This document shows, in pieces, positions 9,963 through 19,372 of a DNA stretch of 64,000 nt. Location of the stretch: positions 744,001 through 808,000 of the forward strand of contig JAQJDB010000007.1 of assembly GCA_032139905.1 (NCBI GenBank), written 5' to 3'. Each line of letters begins with the position of its first letter. Within the stretch, counting starts at the first letter, position 1. The notes beneath the pieces were generated by a model. The model was not told the origin of the DNA. It worked only from the letters and a program-made list of their open reading frames with translations, and searched no databases. The DNA is from Nitrospira sp. MA-1. GTDB lineage: Bacteria; Nitrospirota; Nitrospiria; Nitrospirales; UBA8639. The position numbers were made by a program, and so were the translations under genes.

Positions 9963-10742
9963 ATGAGAATCTCAATCACAGACAGGAGAAAAATATATCC
10001 ACTTGCCTTCTTTGTGATACTTGGTGGAGTATGGTTTATTCTGTCAGGATGTGGAAATGGGAATCATGCTCTGATGCAGCAAACTAATCACGCACGACAG
10101 GTTGAACGGGATTCGATGGTGGATACCCAAATCGTCGCGGGAGGTGTCACCGACCCAACGGTAGTTGCCGCCATGCGCCGGGTTCCCCGGCACCGGTTTA
10201 TGCCGGAGTCACATGCTGACGATGCCTATGGAGATTTTCCACTCTCCATCGGCTATGGGCAGACGATTTCTCAGCCCTTCATTGTTGCCTATATGACGCA
10301 AGCCCTGAAGTTGAAACCGGATGAGAAGGTCTTGGAAATTGGCACGGGTTCCGGGTACCAAGCCGCCATCCTGGCTGAATTAGTTTCAAAAGTGTTTACC
10401 ATAGAAATTGTCGAACCACTTGCCGTAAGAGCGAAAAAAACTCTGGCAGAACTCGGGTACGACAATGTGATTGTGCGGGCTGGTGATGGCTATCAAGGTT
10501 GGCCTGACGAAAGCCCGTTTGATGCGATCATCCTGACGGCGGCGCCGAACCATATTCCCGAACCACTCTTAGAGCAGCTGGCGATCGGCGGGCGTCTCAT
10601 TGTTCCCGTCGGAGACTACCCTCAACGTCTTTTGTTTATTCGTCGCACTGAGGAGGGATACCAGGAAACCGAGTTGTTACCTGTGGTGTTTGTGCCTATG
10701 ACGGGCGAAGCCTTAACGAATCCTCCCCCAACCAAGCCTTGA
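9963..10742 (+). CDS. pcm: Protein-L-isoaspartate O-methyltransferase, lipoprotein form
   Basis: 259 residues. It methylates L-isoaspartyl residues in damaged proteins using S-adenosylmethionine, starting their repair. The SAM-binding motif I (VLEIGTGSGYQAA) lies at residues 123-135 and the family signature SIGYGQTISQP at 95-105. Unusually the first 30 residues are a basic start, a hydrophobic helix and a lipobox LSGC (Cys30), predicting export and lipid anchoring, whereas the classical enzyme is cytosolic. Start ATG 9963 has only a weak ribosome site. It converges on the GH13 gene with 28 bases between stops. Confidence 0.93.
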   Translation: MRISITDRRKIYPLAFFVILGGVWFILSGCGNGNHALMQQTNHARQVERDSMVDTQIVAGGVTDPTVVAAMRRVPRHRFMPESHADDAYGDFPLSIGYGQTISQPFIVAYMTQALKLKPDEKVLEIGTGSGYQAAILAELVSKVFTIEIVEPLAVRAKKTLAELGYDNVIVRAGDGYQGWPDESPFDAIILTAAPNHIPEPLLEQLAIGGRLIVPVGDYPQRLLFIRRTEEGYQETELLPVVFVPMTGEALTNPPPTKP

Positions 10743-10770
10743 CGAACCTTTCACCCGTTGCCCACCTTCT

Positions 10771-12624
10771 TTACGCATAGATGACGAATCCGCCAGCCGG
10801 AAGGGTGAGCACGACGGCTTTGCCATTTCTCGACTCAACGGTCGTCTCCTGACCGATCTGTCCCGCATTGGTTGAATAGAGACACGTGAGCGTGTGGCCG
10901 GCCTGATGCAGCCCATCATCAACCGTCACCCAGGCGCTCCGGGGGGCAGCGTAGTCGGTATTCATTGCCAGGAGAATTTCCTGGTCATTGAAAATTCTGG
11001 ACCAGGGGACCACTGAACGAATCTGCCCACCAAGCATACGCGGCAGCCCGAAGTCGATGCCATTTCCGGAAATTTCTCTCAGGTATTGTCGACCTCGTCG
11101 TAACGCAAGCTTGTCACGACGAAGGCGTAAGATGATAGCAAGTTGCCGGTACGCGGGACTCTCTTCATTGAAGAAATGCCGTTGATGGCTGTGAAAGGCC
11201 CCGAATTCTCCTCCAAACATGCATTCGCGAATGAATTGATCATTCTGCCCGTGCCCGTCAAAATACTGTTCGCTTCCATAGTACATGCAGGGAATGCCCA
11301 TCGTGAGCGCGTTCAGCGCGAGCACATTGACGAGTCCGTTCGGCCCCTCAGGATCAGCACAAAACCTGGCTTTATTCCCCCCTTTTCGTACTTGATCATG
11401 ATCGTCAAACAGGGTTACCACCCGGTTGCGAAACCAGACGTGGGATTCTTTCTGAATCAGGATGGAATTCCGGAATAACTGAAAATACTCCTCCGGATTG
11501 CGATAGCCCTTCACGAGGTATTCCATTTTGTCCGGGATGTCGTCGACGCCAAGTGCTGCATCCAGACCCGTGGTTTCCAGCGTTTGAAACGCGCGGGTTC
11601 TGCCTCCGGTAATTTCTCCAATGAGATAAAAGTTTTCTTTGCCGATGGATTGGGTGAATTCATGGATCACCGACGCAAAATACCGGCTGGCTCCCAGGTC
11701 CATATGTTTGACGGTATCCACCCGATATCCATCGACGTCCGCAAAGGCAATCCAGAATTTGTACACCTCGGCCAGAGCCTTAAGAGCATCCGAGGGCTGA
11801 TACTGATCGACGTCGCCGGAACCGAGTTGAATATTTTTCAGGTCAAGGAAATCCCCTTCAAGAAATTCAGGTGAAAAATCCCAATTGGTGATATGGCCTT
11901 TTCGGGTAAAGGCCTGAGGGTCTTGGAATTCCTGTGGCCAGATGGCACCATGCGGCCAGGTGGCAGGATCGCTTGTGATATCGAATTGTTGAAAGGGGAG
12001 AGTCGGTTCTCCGAATTGATCATGAAACCCTTGCACGTCATAGAGTTGGCCATCCCAGCGGGGATCATTGAAGGTCCGGCCGTTCTGTTCGGTTCGATAG
12101 CGGTTGGGATTGTATCGAAACACATCACCTGTGTGGTTGAGGATAATATCCAGAATGACGTAGATCCCGTGAGCGTGAGCGGTCCGGACAAGTGTTCTCA
12201 GATCTTCCCGTTGCCCAAAATGCGGATCGACATCCAAAAAGTTTTGAATGCCATATCCATGGTATGTGTCTTTAAATTTCACCTGTTTGAAAATGGGACT
12301 GATCCAAATGGCGGTCACGCCGAGACGTTCAAGGTATCCCAGCTTGCTCGTCAATCCGGATAAATTCCCTCCGCAAAATTTCTGTCCCGCGGCCTTCCAA
12401 TGAGATGCATCCGCATTGCCCGCATCGGTTGACTGAAAGAGGGGAGTTGAGCCACGCCGGACGATGGTCCCGGCATTGCTTCTGTAGCCCTTTTCCTGTC
12501 CGTCCGAAAAACGGTCCAGCATTAAAAAGTATAAGACCTGATCCTCCCATGCGGCCGGAGAAGGAAAAAACTTCCGGTCACTGAGGGAAGGCAGGTTCAC
12601 CTCTTGAAGATTCTTTTCTGTCAT
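10771..12624 (-). CDS. GH13 alpha-amylase family enzyme
   Basis: 617 residues from ATG 12624, preferred to the start 36 bases upstream because AAGGGAG lies about 7 bases before it. All four GH13 regions are visible: I DIILNH (159-164), II GYRVDTVKH with nucleophile Asp303, III GEITGG with acid/base Glu337, IV FDDHD near residue 410. The N-terminal 100 residues carry the usual GNLSGL entry to the barrel. A short C-terminal beta domain ends at VIYA. No signal peptide, so it probably acts on intracellular alpha-glucan or maltodextrin. It is a single gene with a UspA gene upstream in the same direction, 169 bases away. Confidence 0.93.
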   Translation of the reverse strand: MTEKNLQEVNLPSLSDRKFFPSPAAWEDQVLYFLMLDRFSDGQEKGYRSNAGTIVRRGSTPLFQSTDAGNADASHWKAAGQKFCGGNLSGLTSKLGYLERLGVTAIWISPIFKQVKFKDTYHGYGIQNFLDVDPHFGQREDLRTLVRTAHAHGIYVILDIILNHTGDVFRYNPNRYRTEQNGRTFNDPRWDGQLYDVQGFHDQFGEPTLPFQQFDITSDPATWPHGAIWPQEFQDPQAFTRKGHITNWDFSPEFLEGDFLDLKNIQLGSGDVDQYQPSDALKALAEVYKFWIAFADVDGYRVDTVKHMDLGASRYFASVIHEFTQSIGKENFYLIGEITGGRTRAFQTLETTGLDAALGVDDIPDKMEYLVKGYRNPEEYFQLFRNSILIQKESHVWFRNRVVTLFDDHDQVRKGGNKARFCADPEGPNGLVNVLALNALTMGIPCMYYGSEQYFDGHGQNDQFIRECMFGGEFGAFHSHQRHFFNEESPAYRQLAIILRLRRDKLALRRGRQYLREISGNGIDFGLPRMLGGQIRSVVPWSRIFNDQEILLAMNTDYAAPRSAWVTVDDGLHQAGHTLTCLYSTNAGQIGQETTVESRNGKAVVLTLPAGGFVIYA

Positions 12625-12793
12625 GACGGGCTCCCTTGATTGTGACGGTGCGGACCTCAACGTATGTCTGAAATATGGGTGGCATTCGCATGCGGTCAGT
12701 TAGATAGCCGACCTGCCGAATATTGGCCATCTCACCACGCTGGAAAATCTGGACTAAGGGATTGTTTCCCGGCATTGGGTTCATGAGGCACCA

Positions 12794-13300
12794 TCAGGCA
12801 ATGACCCAAACCGCAAAGCCCTGCCCTTTTTTTGCCAGCTCTTCGCCCACATGGTGATGAAATATTTCCTTAAAGCTGGAGTACGATTCCCTTCCCACCA
12901 CGATGGTTCCGCAATTCTGTTTGTGAGCTGTCCCGATCAATTCACCAACAATATCCGGGCGGTGGATGGATTGAGAAAACACGACGCTGACCCTGCCGGG
13001 TAACACACCAATCCGATTCAGAATCGTTTTGGCATTATCTAAGATCGGTTTCGCGGTATTTTTTGCGTCCTCGATCCATTGAGCCTGTTCCCTTTTTAAG
13101 GTCTCATCCAGCTTTTGCTCTGTTGTGGGATCTTCAGCGCCCCCGAATTCCAAAAGTTCGGGAGGAATCGGGGGGAGGATGTGAAAGAGCACGACATGAA
13201 AGTCTTCACGGGCCCCAATTATTTCAGCGACGTAGGAGACGCTTCGAATGGAGGAATCTGAACCGTCGACACCGAGAAGAAATGTTTTATCTCTCACCAT
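12794..13300 (-). CDS. Universal stress protein (UspA family)
   Basis: 168 residues, single Usp domain. It starts with the typical strand and LGVDGSDSS loop (residues 8-16) and ends with IVVGRESYSSFKEIF, the place where ATP-binding members carry G-x2-G-x9-G-S/T. The match to that ATP motif is partial, so nucleotide binding is uncertain. Cytosolic. Start ATG 13300 is preceded by AAGGGACTGAT. Members of this family act in stress survival, but the specific partner is unknown. Confidence 0.9.
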   Translation of the reverse strand: MVRDKTFLLGVDGSDSSIRSVSYVAEIIGAREDFHVVLFHILPPIPPELLEFGGAEDPTTEQKLDETLKREQAQWIEDAKNTAKPILDNAKTILNRIGVLPGRVSVVFSQSIHRPDIVGELIGTAHKQNCGTIVVGRESYSSFKEIFHHHVGEELAKKGQGFAVWVIA

Positions 13301-13798
13301 AAGATCAGTCCCTTCACCTACTGTGGATCATGAAATCGCTGCAATCAGGCTCCCTGGTATATTCATTGATATGCACTGTTTTTAATCGGCTGTACCAATG
13401 CCTTTTGGGTCTGGCTCTGTGAGTGAATCGGCCTCATTTTTGCACAGTTTATTTTTACACAGGTTGGTCTCTGAGGTGAAGGGGCGGAACAATATTGGAC
13501 AAATGGGGAAAATTTCAATTCGGCTTTCCACCTATGTCGCAGAGTTCCACAGATATATCGTCCATACTGAGGAGGAAAAGTGCAAAAGTCTCATCGCGGT
13601 TGATCATGGTGAAACCTAGGGGAATGTTCTGAAAACCATTCAAGGCTAAATATCCGGGATTGACGACAAAGGAAATGAGTCAATTTTTTCGTTGACAAGG
13701 GTAGAGCCTTTCTGACGGTTGCTCCCAAACGAGGCCCTGGTTACGAATTTGTTCGTTTCTGGTGAATCTGAAGGTGGTATGCATGCCTTGAGGGACCT
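13301..13798. other. Divergent intergenic region, no gene seen
   Basis: About 500 bases between the divergent UspA and thioredoxin-membrane genes. It must hold both promoters. A 73-codon frame at 13398-13619 has no recognisable features and no good ribosome site. Confidence 0.5.
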
Positions 13799-15004
13799 GT
13801 GAACGTAAGAATTATTGGATTGCTCCTTGTTCTTCTGCTCATCTTGTTGCTTAGTCCGTCGGGGAATTCCGCCCTCGTCCCGGAGCAGATTGAAAGTGAT
13901 CTCGAAGTATTTGTCCGCCAAGGATGCCCGCATTGTGAAAAGTCAAAAACCTATCTCATCCAGCTGAAGCAACGCTATCCCCAACTCATCGTTGCAATTC
14001 GCGATATCGGCGAAGATCCCCAGGCGTTACTTCGATTACAAACATTGGCGGCGAAATCCGGTATCCCACAACTGGGTGTGCCGGCTTTTTATGCACGAGG
14101 GGAACTGCTCATCGGTTTTGAGTCAGAGGGGACGACTGGAAAGCAACTGGAAGAACTGTTAGGGCGACCACCACCGGAGGCGGGACCTTCCTCTGAGGGC
14201 GCCTGTCCGATTGAAGCCAATGCGCCATGTCCCCCGGCATCCGGACAAGGTGATGTAGGGGCGCAGCGTATTCAGATTCCCTTTTTAGGTGATCAGACTC
14301 TTCCAGAAATCGGCCTGCCGCTTTTTACAGTCTTTCTGGGTCTTCTTGATGGATTTAATCCGTGTGCCATGTGGGTGTTGTTGTTTTTGTTGGCGTTGTT
14401 GGCGAACCTTCGGAACCGGCGTAAGATGTTTCTCCTGGCCGGGACGTTCGTCCTGGTCAGCGGAGTCGTGTATTTTGCATTTATGGCGGCATGGCTGAAT
14501 GTCTTTTTGGTGCTCGGCTATGTTCGCACCATTCAAGTCATGATGGGTGGGTTGGCAGTCGGAATCGGTCTGGTCAACATGAAGGAATTTTGGGCGTTTG
14601 GGCGAGGCCTCTCATTTGCCATTCCCGAGTCAGTGAAACCGGGGCTCTATGTCCGAGTTCGAAAAATTTTAGCAGCCCAGCATCTCAGCCAGGCGATGAC
14701 CGCCATTCTGGTATTGGCCATCGTAGTGAACATGGTTGAGTTTGTATGTACGGCAGGCCTTCCGGCGATGTTCACCCAAGTGCTGAGTCAACAGGGTCTG
14801 ACGACTTGGGGGTACTATGGGTATCTCGGGCTCTACATCCTGGCCTATATTGCGGATGATGCGGTGATGGTCACGATTGCCGTGGTCACCCTGAGCCATC
14901 ATAAATTGCAAGAACGGGAAGGGCGATGGCTTAAGCTGTTTAGCGGGTTGGTGATGCTGGGCTTGGGTAGCCTTCTGCTGTTCTTTCCAAATCTATTATT
15001 CTAA
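13799..15004 (+). CDS. Thioredoxin-like domain fused to CcdA/DsbD-type membrane domain
   Basis: 401 residues, GTG start 13799 with TTGAGGGA about 5 bases upstream. Residues 1-22 are a signal anchor, residues 34-115 a glutaredoxin/thioredoxin fold with the redox pair CPHC (Cys43, Cys46). A linker with two more Cys follows, then from about 165 to 401 six membrane helices. One helix region carries DGFNPCAMW, the Pro-Cys motif of DsbD/CcdA-type electron carriers, and a second Cys (EFVCTAG) lies about 130 residues later, as expected for a membrane thiol relay. Probable role: moving reducing equivalents across the inner membrane to periplasmic thiols. Confidence 0.85.
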   Translation: MNVRIIGLLLVLLLILLLSPSGNSALVPEQIESDLEVFVRQGCPHCEKSKTYLIQLKQRYPQLIVAIRDIGEDPQALLRLQTLAAKSGIPQLGVPAFYARGELLIGFESEGTTGKQLEELLGRPPPEAGPSSEGACPIEANAPCPPASGQGDVGAQRIQIPFLGDQTLPEIGLPLFTVFLGLLDGFNPCAMWVLLFLLALLANLRNRRKMFLLAGTFVLVSGVVYFAFMAAWLNVFLVLGYVRTIQVMMGGLAVGIGLVNMKEFWAFGRGLSFAIPESVKPGLYVRVRKILAAQHLSQAMTAILVLAIVVNMVEFVCTAGLPAMFTQVLSQQGLTTWGYYGYLGLYILAYIADDAVMVTIAVVTLSHHKLQEREGRWLKLFSGLVMLGLGSLLLFFPNLLF

Positions 15005-15177
15005 CGTTCGTTCGACTAAGGTTGAATGGGGCAATACTCTTGTGATTACTCAGTAAGAGTTTTACAGTGAGGTTTTAAGCAATAGGTGAAGATTATTTCC
15101 CCCACGAATGGATGCATGACCTTGGAAATCCAAGAAGGTCTTAGAATGTTCTTTCGAATGTTTGTGGAGGGTATGAG

Positions 15178-16902
15178 TTGGATGAATACGAACGCGATCT
15201 CTTGTATGCGAAGCAGGTAGAGCAACTCTATGCGCTTGCGCCGGTTGGGATCATCGCCTCCCTGGTCAATGGATCTATTCTGACTTTTATTCAATGGAAT
15301 GTGATTGCCCATGGCATATTGCTTACGTGGTTCTCCTGCCTGATCGTGCTCAATGGGGCTTGGAGCCTCCTATGGTATCAATTCAGGCAGGCGTCTCAAA
15401 ATACTCAGGATTCCCATCGCTGGGGGCGTAGATTTCTTGGCGGGACCTTTGCTTCCGGCCTGCTCTGGGGGACTACGGGTGTCATTCTCTTTCCTGAAAA
15501 TTCCATTCCGCATCAGGTATTTTTGGCCTTTGTGTTAGGGGGCATGATCGCCGGGGCCACCGCTGTGTATGCAGCTCTGGAAGGAGCGTTCCTGGCCTAT
15601 ACTCTCCCGACCAGTATCCCGCTCCTCGTTCGATTCTTTGTCCTAAATGAGGAGCAGCAAATGGCCATGGGAGCCATGGGCTTGCTTTTCGTGGCGATGA
15701 TGTTTGTTACCTTGCGGCGCAACCATACGGTGACGATGGCATCGATGACCTTGAGCCTGGAGTTGAGTAAATCGAATCACTCATTGCAAAGCGAAGTTCT
15801 TGAGCGTAAACAGGCAGAGGTGGCTCTCCGGGAAAGCCAGGAACAGCTACATTCGGTGGTGCAATCAACTGATGAGGGTATTATTTCGTTGAATAGTCAG
15901 GGGAAGGTGATGCTGTGGAATGCCGGAGCGGAAAGCTTGTTCGGCTTTTCGATGAAAGAAATGTACGGTCAAACGTTAGAGCGTATCATTCCCGAACGGT
16001 TTCGTTTGGCTCATCACCACGGAATTGCACGGGCTTCACGAGCGGGGGGAAAGACTGTTGAGGGGGAGATGTTTGAGCTGAAGGGGCTTCGAAGGGACGG
16101 CAGCGAATTCCCTCTTGAACTGTCTCTGGGATATTGGCACAAGCATGGAGAGGCCTTTTTTACCGGAATTGTCCGGGATATCACGGCACGCAAAGAGGCA
16201 GAACAAGCCCTTCATCGCCGAGAGCGGGAACTCGAGCATAGCCAGGAAGAGCTTCGGGCTCTTGGCGCCCAACTCATTTCTGCCCAGGAAGATGAGCGAC
16301 GCCGTCTTTCCCGTGAACTTCATGATGATATGAATCAACGGTTGGCCGTGGTCGCCCTCGAGATACAATCCATTCAAAACACCCTGCCAGAATCGAATGC
16401 CATGCAAAAGACTCTTCAACACCTGAATGATCAAGTGTCCTCACTTTCCGATAGCGTCCGGCATTTAGCCTACCAGTTGCATCCTTCTATTTTGGATGAC
16501 CTAGGGTTGGTCGTCGCACTCCAGTCCTCTATTAGAGAATTTTCTCAATGGGAGAATATTTCAGTCACGTTTCGACCCCGGGATGTGCCGCATGCTTTAC
16601 CCCAGGACATCGCGTCGTGTGTGTACCGGTTGACTCAGGAATGTTTACGAAATGTGGCGAAGCATGCGGATGCCACTCGGGTGCTCGTGGAGGTGATGGG
16701 GTTGGAGGCCGGCCTTCAGCTCGTTATTACGGACAATGGCAAAGGATTTATCCCTGAGGCTGTTCGCCCGGGCAGTCAGGGATTAGGTCTGATCGGGATG
16801 AAGGAACGAATTCGTGTTGTGCAGGGCACCTTTAAGGTGAAAGCCTCCAAAGGCAAAGGTACTATGATCACTGCGTGGATTCCACTTTCTTCAGAAACAT
16901 AA
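15178..16902 (+). CDS. Membrane sensor histidine kinase with PAS domain (NarX/DegS type)
   Basis: 574 residues, TTG start 15178 with GGAGGG upstream; no in-frame ATG fits better. Residues 20-180 hold about six membrane helices, residues 222-340 a PAS domain ending in VRDITARKEAE, then a coiled coil. The dimerisation domain is HisKA_3 type, phospho-accepting His382 in SRELHDD. The ATPase domain shows the N box ECLRNVAKHA, DNGKGF and GLGLIGMKER. Such kinases normally phosphorylate LuxR-type regulators, but no LuxR regulator is next to it; the nearest receiver gene is 1.1 kb downstream. Signal unknown. Confidence 0.92.
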   Translation: MDEYERDLLYAKQVEQLYALAPVGIIASLVNGSILTFIQWNVIAHGILLTWFSCLIVLNGAWSLLWYQFRQASQNTQDSHRWGRRFLGGTFASGLLWGTTGVILFPENSIPHQVFLAFVLGGMIAGATAVYAALEGAFLAYTLPTSIPLLVRFFVLNEEQQMAMGAMGLLFVAMMFVTLRRNHTVTMASMTLSLELSKSNHSLQSEVLERKQAEVALRESQEQLHSVVQSTDEGIISLNSQGKVMLWNAGAESLFGFSMKEMYGQTLERIIPERFRLAHHHGIARASRAGGKTVEGEMFELKGLRRDGSEFPLELSLGYWHKHGEAFFTGIVRDITARKEAEQALHRRERELEHSQEELRALGAQLISAQEDERRRLSRELHDDMNQRLAVVALEIQSIQNTLPESNAMQKTLQHLNDQVSSLSDSVRHLAYQLHPSILDDLGLVVALQSSIREFSQWENISVTFRPRDVPHALPQDIASCVYRLTQECLRNVAKHADATRVLVEVMGLEAGLQLVITDNGKGFIPEAVRPGSQGLGLIGMKERIRVVQGTFKVKASKGKGTMITAWIPLSSET

Positions 16903-17596
16903 CCCCAATTCCGAACATTCATTTTTAATTGACTGTGCTTTTACTTCTCATTGGCGCCAATGGATGAAGCTCAGGATCCTTTTGAATATTTCATGAATGT
17001 GTGAAAAGAGTGTAGGTTTGGGCTTCTCCGGATTTCCATACGTTCCAGTTTACCTCCTGCTTTTCCTGCCGCTTTAGGAATACTTTCGCACAAATTAGAC
17101 TGTTTGATTATGTATTCGGTTTGACAGATCCGTATGAACGCGTAGTTGAAGGGGTTGGATGCCTGAGTCTCTCCCTTACATGGATAATCGCTCGATCGTT
17201 TGTCCTGGACCCTGTGGGGTTTTTGACTCGTCATGTCACGCCGTGGCCGCATGGGTATTCAAGCCTGTGTTTCGCCTATATGAGTGAATTCGCGTGAGCG
17301 TTTAGTGCGAAAACGCCCATTTAAGCTCCTATCCTCGCCCTAAACCTCTTCGAAAAATTATAACCCTTGACGACCAATACAAACTCCAGTCACGAGTTTG
17401 GGGACATAGGTTGGGTGGGTATATCTCTAGCGGCCCGATGGTATCGATTATGCTAGGAACGCTTGAGGGAGACGAGGGTTGATCCTTTCCTCATTGAAGC
17501 GAGTGACGACGAATACGTGTTGCGCGTCTGAACAGATCGATACCAAAAGATTCTGACGCTTGGATTGAACCCATCACTAATTCGAGAGGAGGGAAA
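16903..17596. other. Intergenic, no gene seen
   Basis: About 690 bases. Open frames here on both strands show no family resemblance or ribosome sites. The right end is the leader of the small gene at 17597, with GAGAGGAGGG at 17584-17593. Confidence 0.5.
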
Positions 17597-17773
17597 ATGA
17601 TGAATCGACCGGAAACACGAAGACCCCCACTGTCTGCGCCAACGGAGGAAGAGGCTGTGACCGATCATACCCAGATCTTAGGTGACTATTCTCGACCCAA
17701 TTCCGCAAATGCGAGCATGGACAAGGTTGTCAAACGATTTTTGATTAAACGTCAGGAAAAAGTTGGGACTTGA
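17597..17773 (+). CDS. Small hypothetical protein, 58 residues
   Basis: ATG ATG start right after a very strong ribosome site (GAGAGGAGGG, 17584-17593), ending at TGA 17771-17773. The product begins MMNRPETRRPP, has an acidic middle (TEEEAVTDHTQ) and a basic amphipathic tail (MDKVVKRFLIKRQEK). No membrane segment or cysteines. Function unknown. The good initiation region is the main support; no homologue is recognised. Confidence 0.5.
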   Translation: MMNRPETRRPPLSAPTEEEAVTDHTQILGDYSRPNSANASMDKVVKRFLIKRQEKVGT

Positions 17774-18012
17774 TATTTCCGTCACAGGGTAATGCCCTCT
17801 CTCTGCCCATCCCTGACGGTTTCGGCAAAGGACGGTAAAAAAACATGGATAACCAGGGACATCCGATTTGCCCTTGCTATCCTTGAGTCCCAAGGCCAAA
17901 CCGATTGTGTTGATTATGGGGCAGACGGTTTGTGGCAGCGAGTTTTGCGACTACAGTAGGTTCCGCGCCTGAGAGCAACACCCCGAGCTGAGTTTTGAAT
18001 ATGGAAGAAACG

Positions 18013-18510
18013 ATGTTGGCCAGGATCTTGGTTGTTGATGATGAGGCAGACAGCGCCTGCTCCATAGCCGAGGCGATGGAGGGGTGGGGATTCGAGGCGG
18101 TGACGACTTCAAATGGGCGGGAAGGTCTCCAGGTGCTTCACACTATGCCTATTGATGGTATTTTTCTTGATTTGGAAATGCCGGTGATGAATGGATTGAC
18201 CATGCTGGATGAACTGCGATGGGAGGGTAGCGAGGTTCCCGTCATTGTCATGTCGAATGAGGGCGATTATCTGAAACTTCAGAAATTTCTGAGAGAAGGT
18301 GTTCAGGATTATCTGGTGAAACCGATCAATCATCTTCTCTTGATGCAGAAAACATTTCGACATTTCCCTTGGCGAGAAAGCGTGGGGAAAAGACAGGCTT
18401 TCGTCAAAGATACCATTCATGAGGCTAAACATCCTCTGGCGGAAGGAGCGCTCATGATCCAAGGTTGTTGTGCGTTATCTTCGAGGAAACCTGATTGGAA
18501 AGTAGCCTGA
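18013..18510 (+). CDS. CheY-like response regulator
   Basis: 165 residues from ATG 18013, chosen because GGAAGA precedes it and the product then opens MLARILVVDDE as usual; ATG 18001 in frame is an alternative. Receiver domain residues 3-115: acidic pocket DDE (9-11), phospho-acceptor Asp53 in FLDLEMP, Ser/Thr switch in VIVMSNE and the Lys in LVKPI. The last 45 residues match no output domain that I recognise, so it may act by protein contact. The kinase at 15178 is the nearest candidate partner but is of a type that usually uses LuxR regulators. Confidence 0.87.
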   Translation: MLARILVVDDEADSACSIAEAMEGWGFEAVTTSNGREGLQVLHTMPIDGIFLDLEMPVMNGLTMLDELRWEGSEVPVIVMSNEGDYLKLQKFLREGVQDYLVKPINHLLLMQKTFRHFPWRESVGKRQAFVKDTIHEAKHPLAEGALMIQGCCALSSRKPDWKVA

Positions 18511-18778
18511 GCAGTGAGAGGGGTTGGTCTGTGTCGGATTCTCACACCTTTTCCTTTCTCCCATGGTGCCGATGCATTGTCTCCTTTTCATTGTGTGGAG
18601 ATGTCCGGACCAAAAATCCCTGACATTATTCCCGCGTCACCGGGAAAGGAAGGCTCGTGGGTAGTACAACAAAGCGAGTGAATGGGGATCGGTATGCACA
18701 GGATTAAGCAAGCTTGATTGAGAGTGAAAAGGAAATTTATCACAAACTCGTGAGCAGCAGACCAACAGGAGGAAGACT

Positions 18779-19135
18779 ATGGGAACTCATAAATCAAATA
18801 ATGAAGAAAAGGCCGGAAAAGTTTTAACATTTCAACTTCCCCTTACCAAGGATGAGGTCTCCACGAAGAACTCCAAAAAAGGGAATTCAAAAGCCGTGTC
18901 TCGACTGGCTGAGCGTAGGAAGGGTGTAGAGACCAGGCAGGTTCAATCAGGTTTCCCCCATTTCATTTTGGAAGAAGCATTACAGGGGCGAATCGCGAAG
19001 CGGGCCTATGAATTGTTTGAACAACGAGGCCGACAACATGGCTATGATAGAGAGGACTGGTATCAGGCGGAAAACGATATGTTAACCCAAAAAGATGTGG
19101 AGTATAAGGAGGAGCCTGGTTGCAAAAATTCATAA
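18779..19135 (+). CDS. DUF2934 domain protein
   Basis: 118 residues. The C-terminal 45 residues match DUF2934 in pattern: IAKRAYELFEQRG then HGYDREDWYQAE. The N-terminal 70 residues are polar, Lys-rich and probably disordered. The start has AGGAGGAAG about 6 bases upstream. Function of the family is unknown; it is common in soil and chemolithotrophic bacteria. Stands alone between the response regulator and the ars operon. Confidence 0.82.
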   Translation: MGTHKSNNEEKAGKVLTFQLPLTKDEVSTKNSKKGNSKAVSRLAERRKGVETRQVQSGFPHFILEEALQGRIAKRAYELFEQRGRQHGYDREDWYQAENDMLTQKDVEYKEEPGCKNS

Positions 19136-19348
19136 ATTAGTGTCATGACTTCCCAAGCATTCTCATTCCTGCCAATATGGGATGGAGGTGCCGGCCTGAA
19201 TGGATCCATTGGCCTCGATAAGGCACCTGTTTTAATCACGAATCTTCCCACTCCTCTGTCCCGTTTCACGTAGTCTTCGAGTCGTTTTTTCTCTTGCCTT
19301 CCGATTTGACTGAAGAAATTTGAGATTTTACCTGCTTGCTTTTTTTTT

Positions 19349-19372
19349 ATATGTCTATTATTCTAGACATAT
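19349..19372 (+). promoter_or_regulatory. Probable ArsR operator, perfect palindrome overlapping the start codon
   Basis: Arms ATATGTCTA (19349-19357) and TAGACATAT (19364-19372) are exact reverse complements around a 6-base spacer. The right arm includes the first two bases of the arsR ATG. ArsR/SmtB repressors bind such 9-6-9 palindromes near their own promoters, so autoregulation of the whole ars operon is likely. A T-rich stretch lies just upstream. Confidence 0.75.

Noticed and set aside
12578-12784. 68-codon minus frame between the UspA and GH13 genes
   Set aside because: Overlaps the GH13 start region and shows no known pattern.
13398-13619. 73-codon frame in the usp/thioredoxin gap
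   Set aside because: No supported start and no resemblance.
18013-18510. Idea that the CheY-like gene and the kinase at 15178 form one two-component system
   Set aside because: They are over 1 kb apart with a small gene between, and HisKA_3 kinases usually pair with LuxR-type regulators; not excluded but not claimed.
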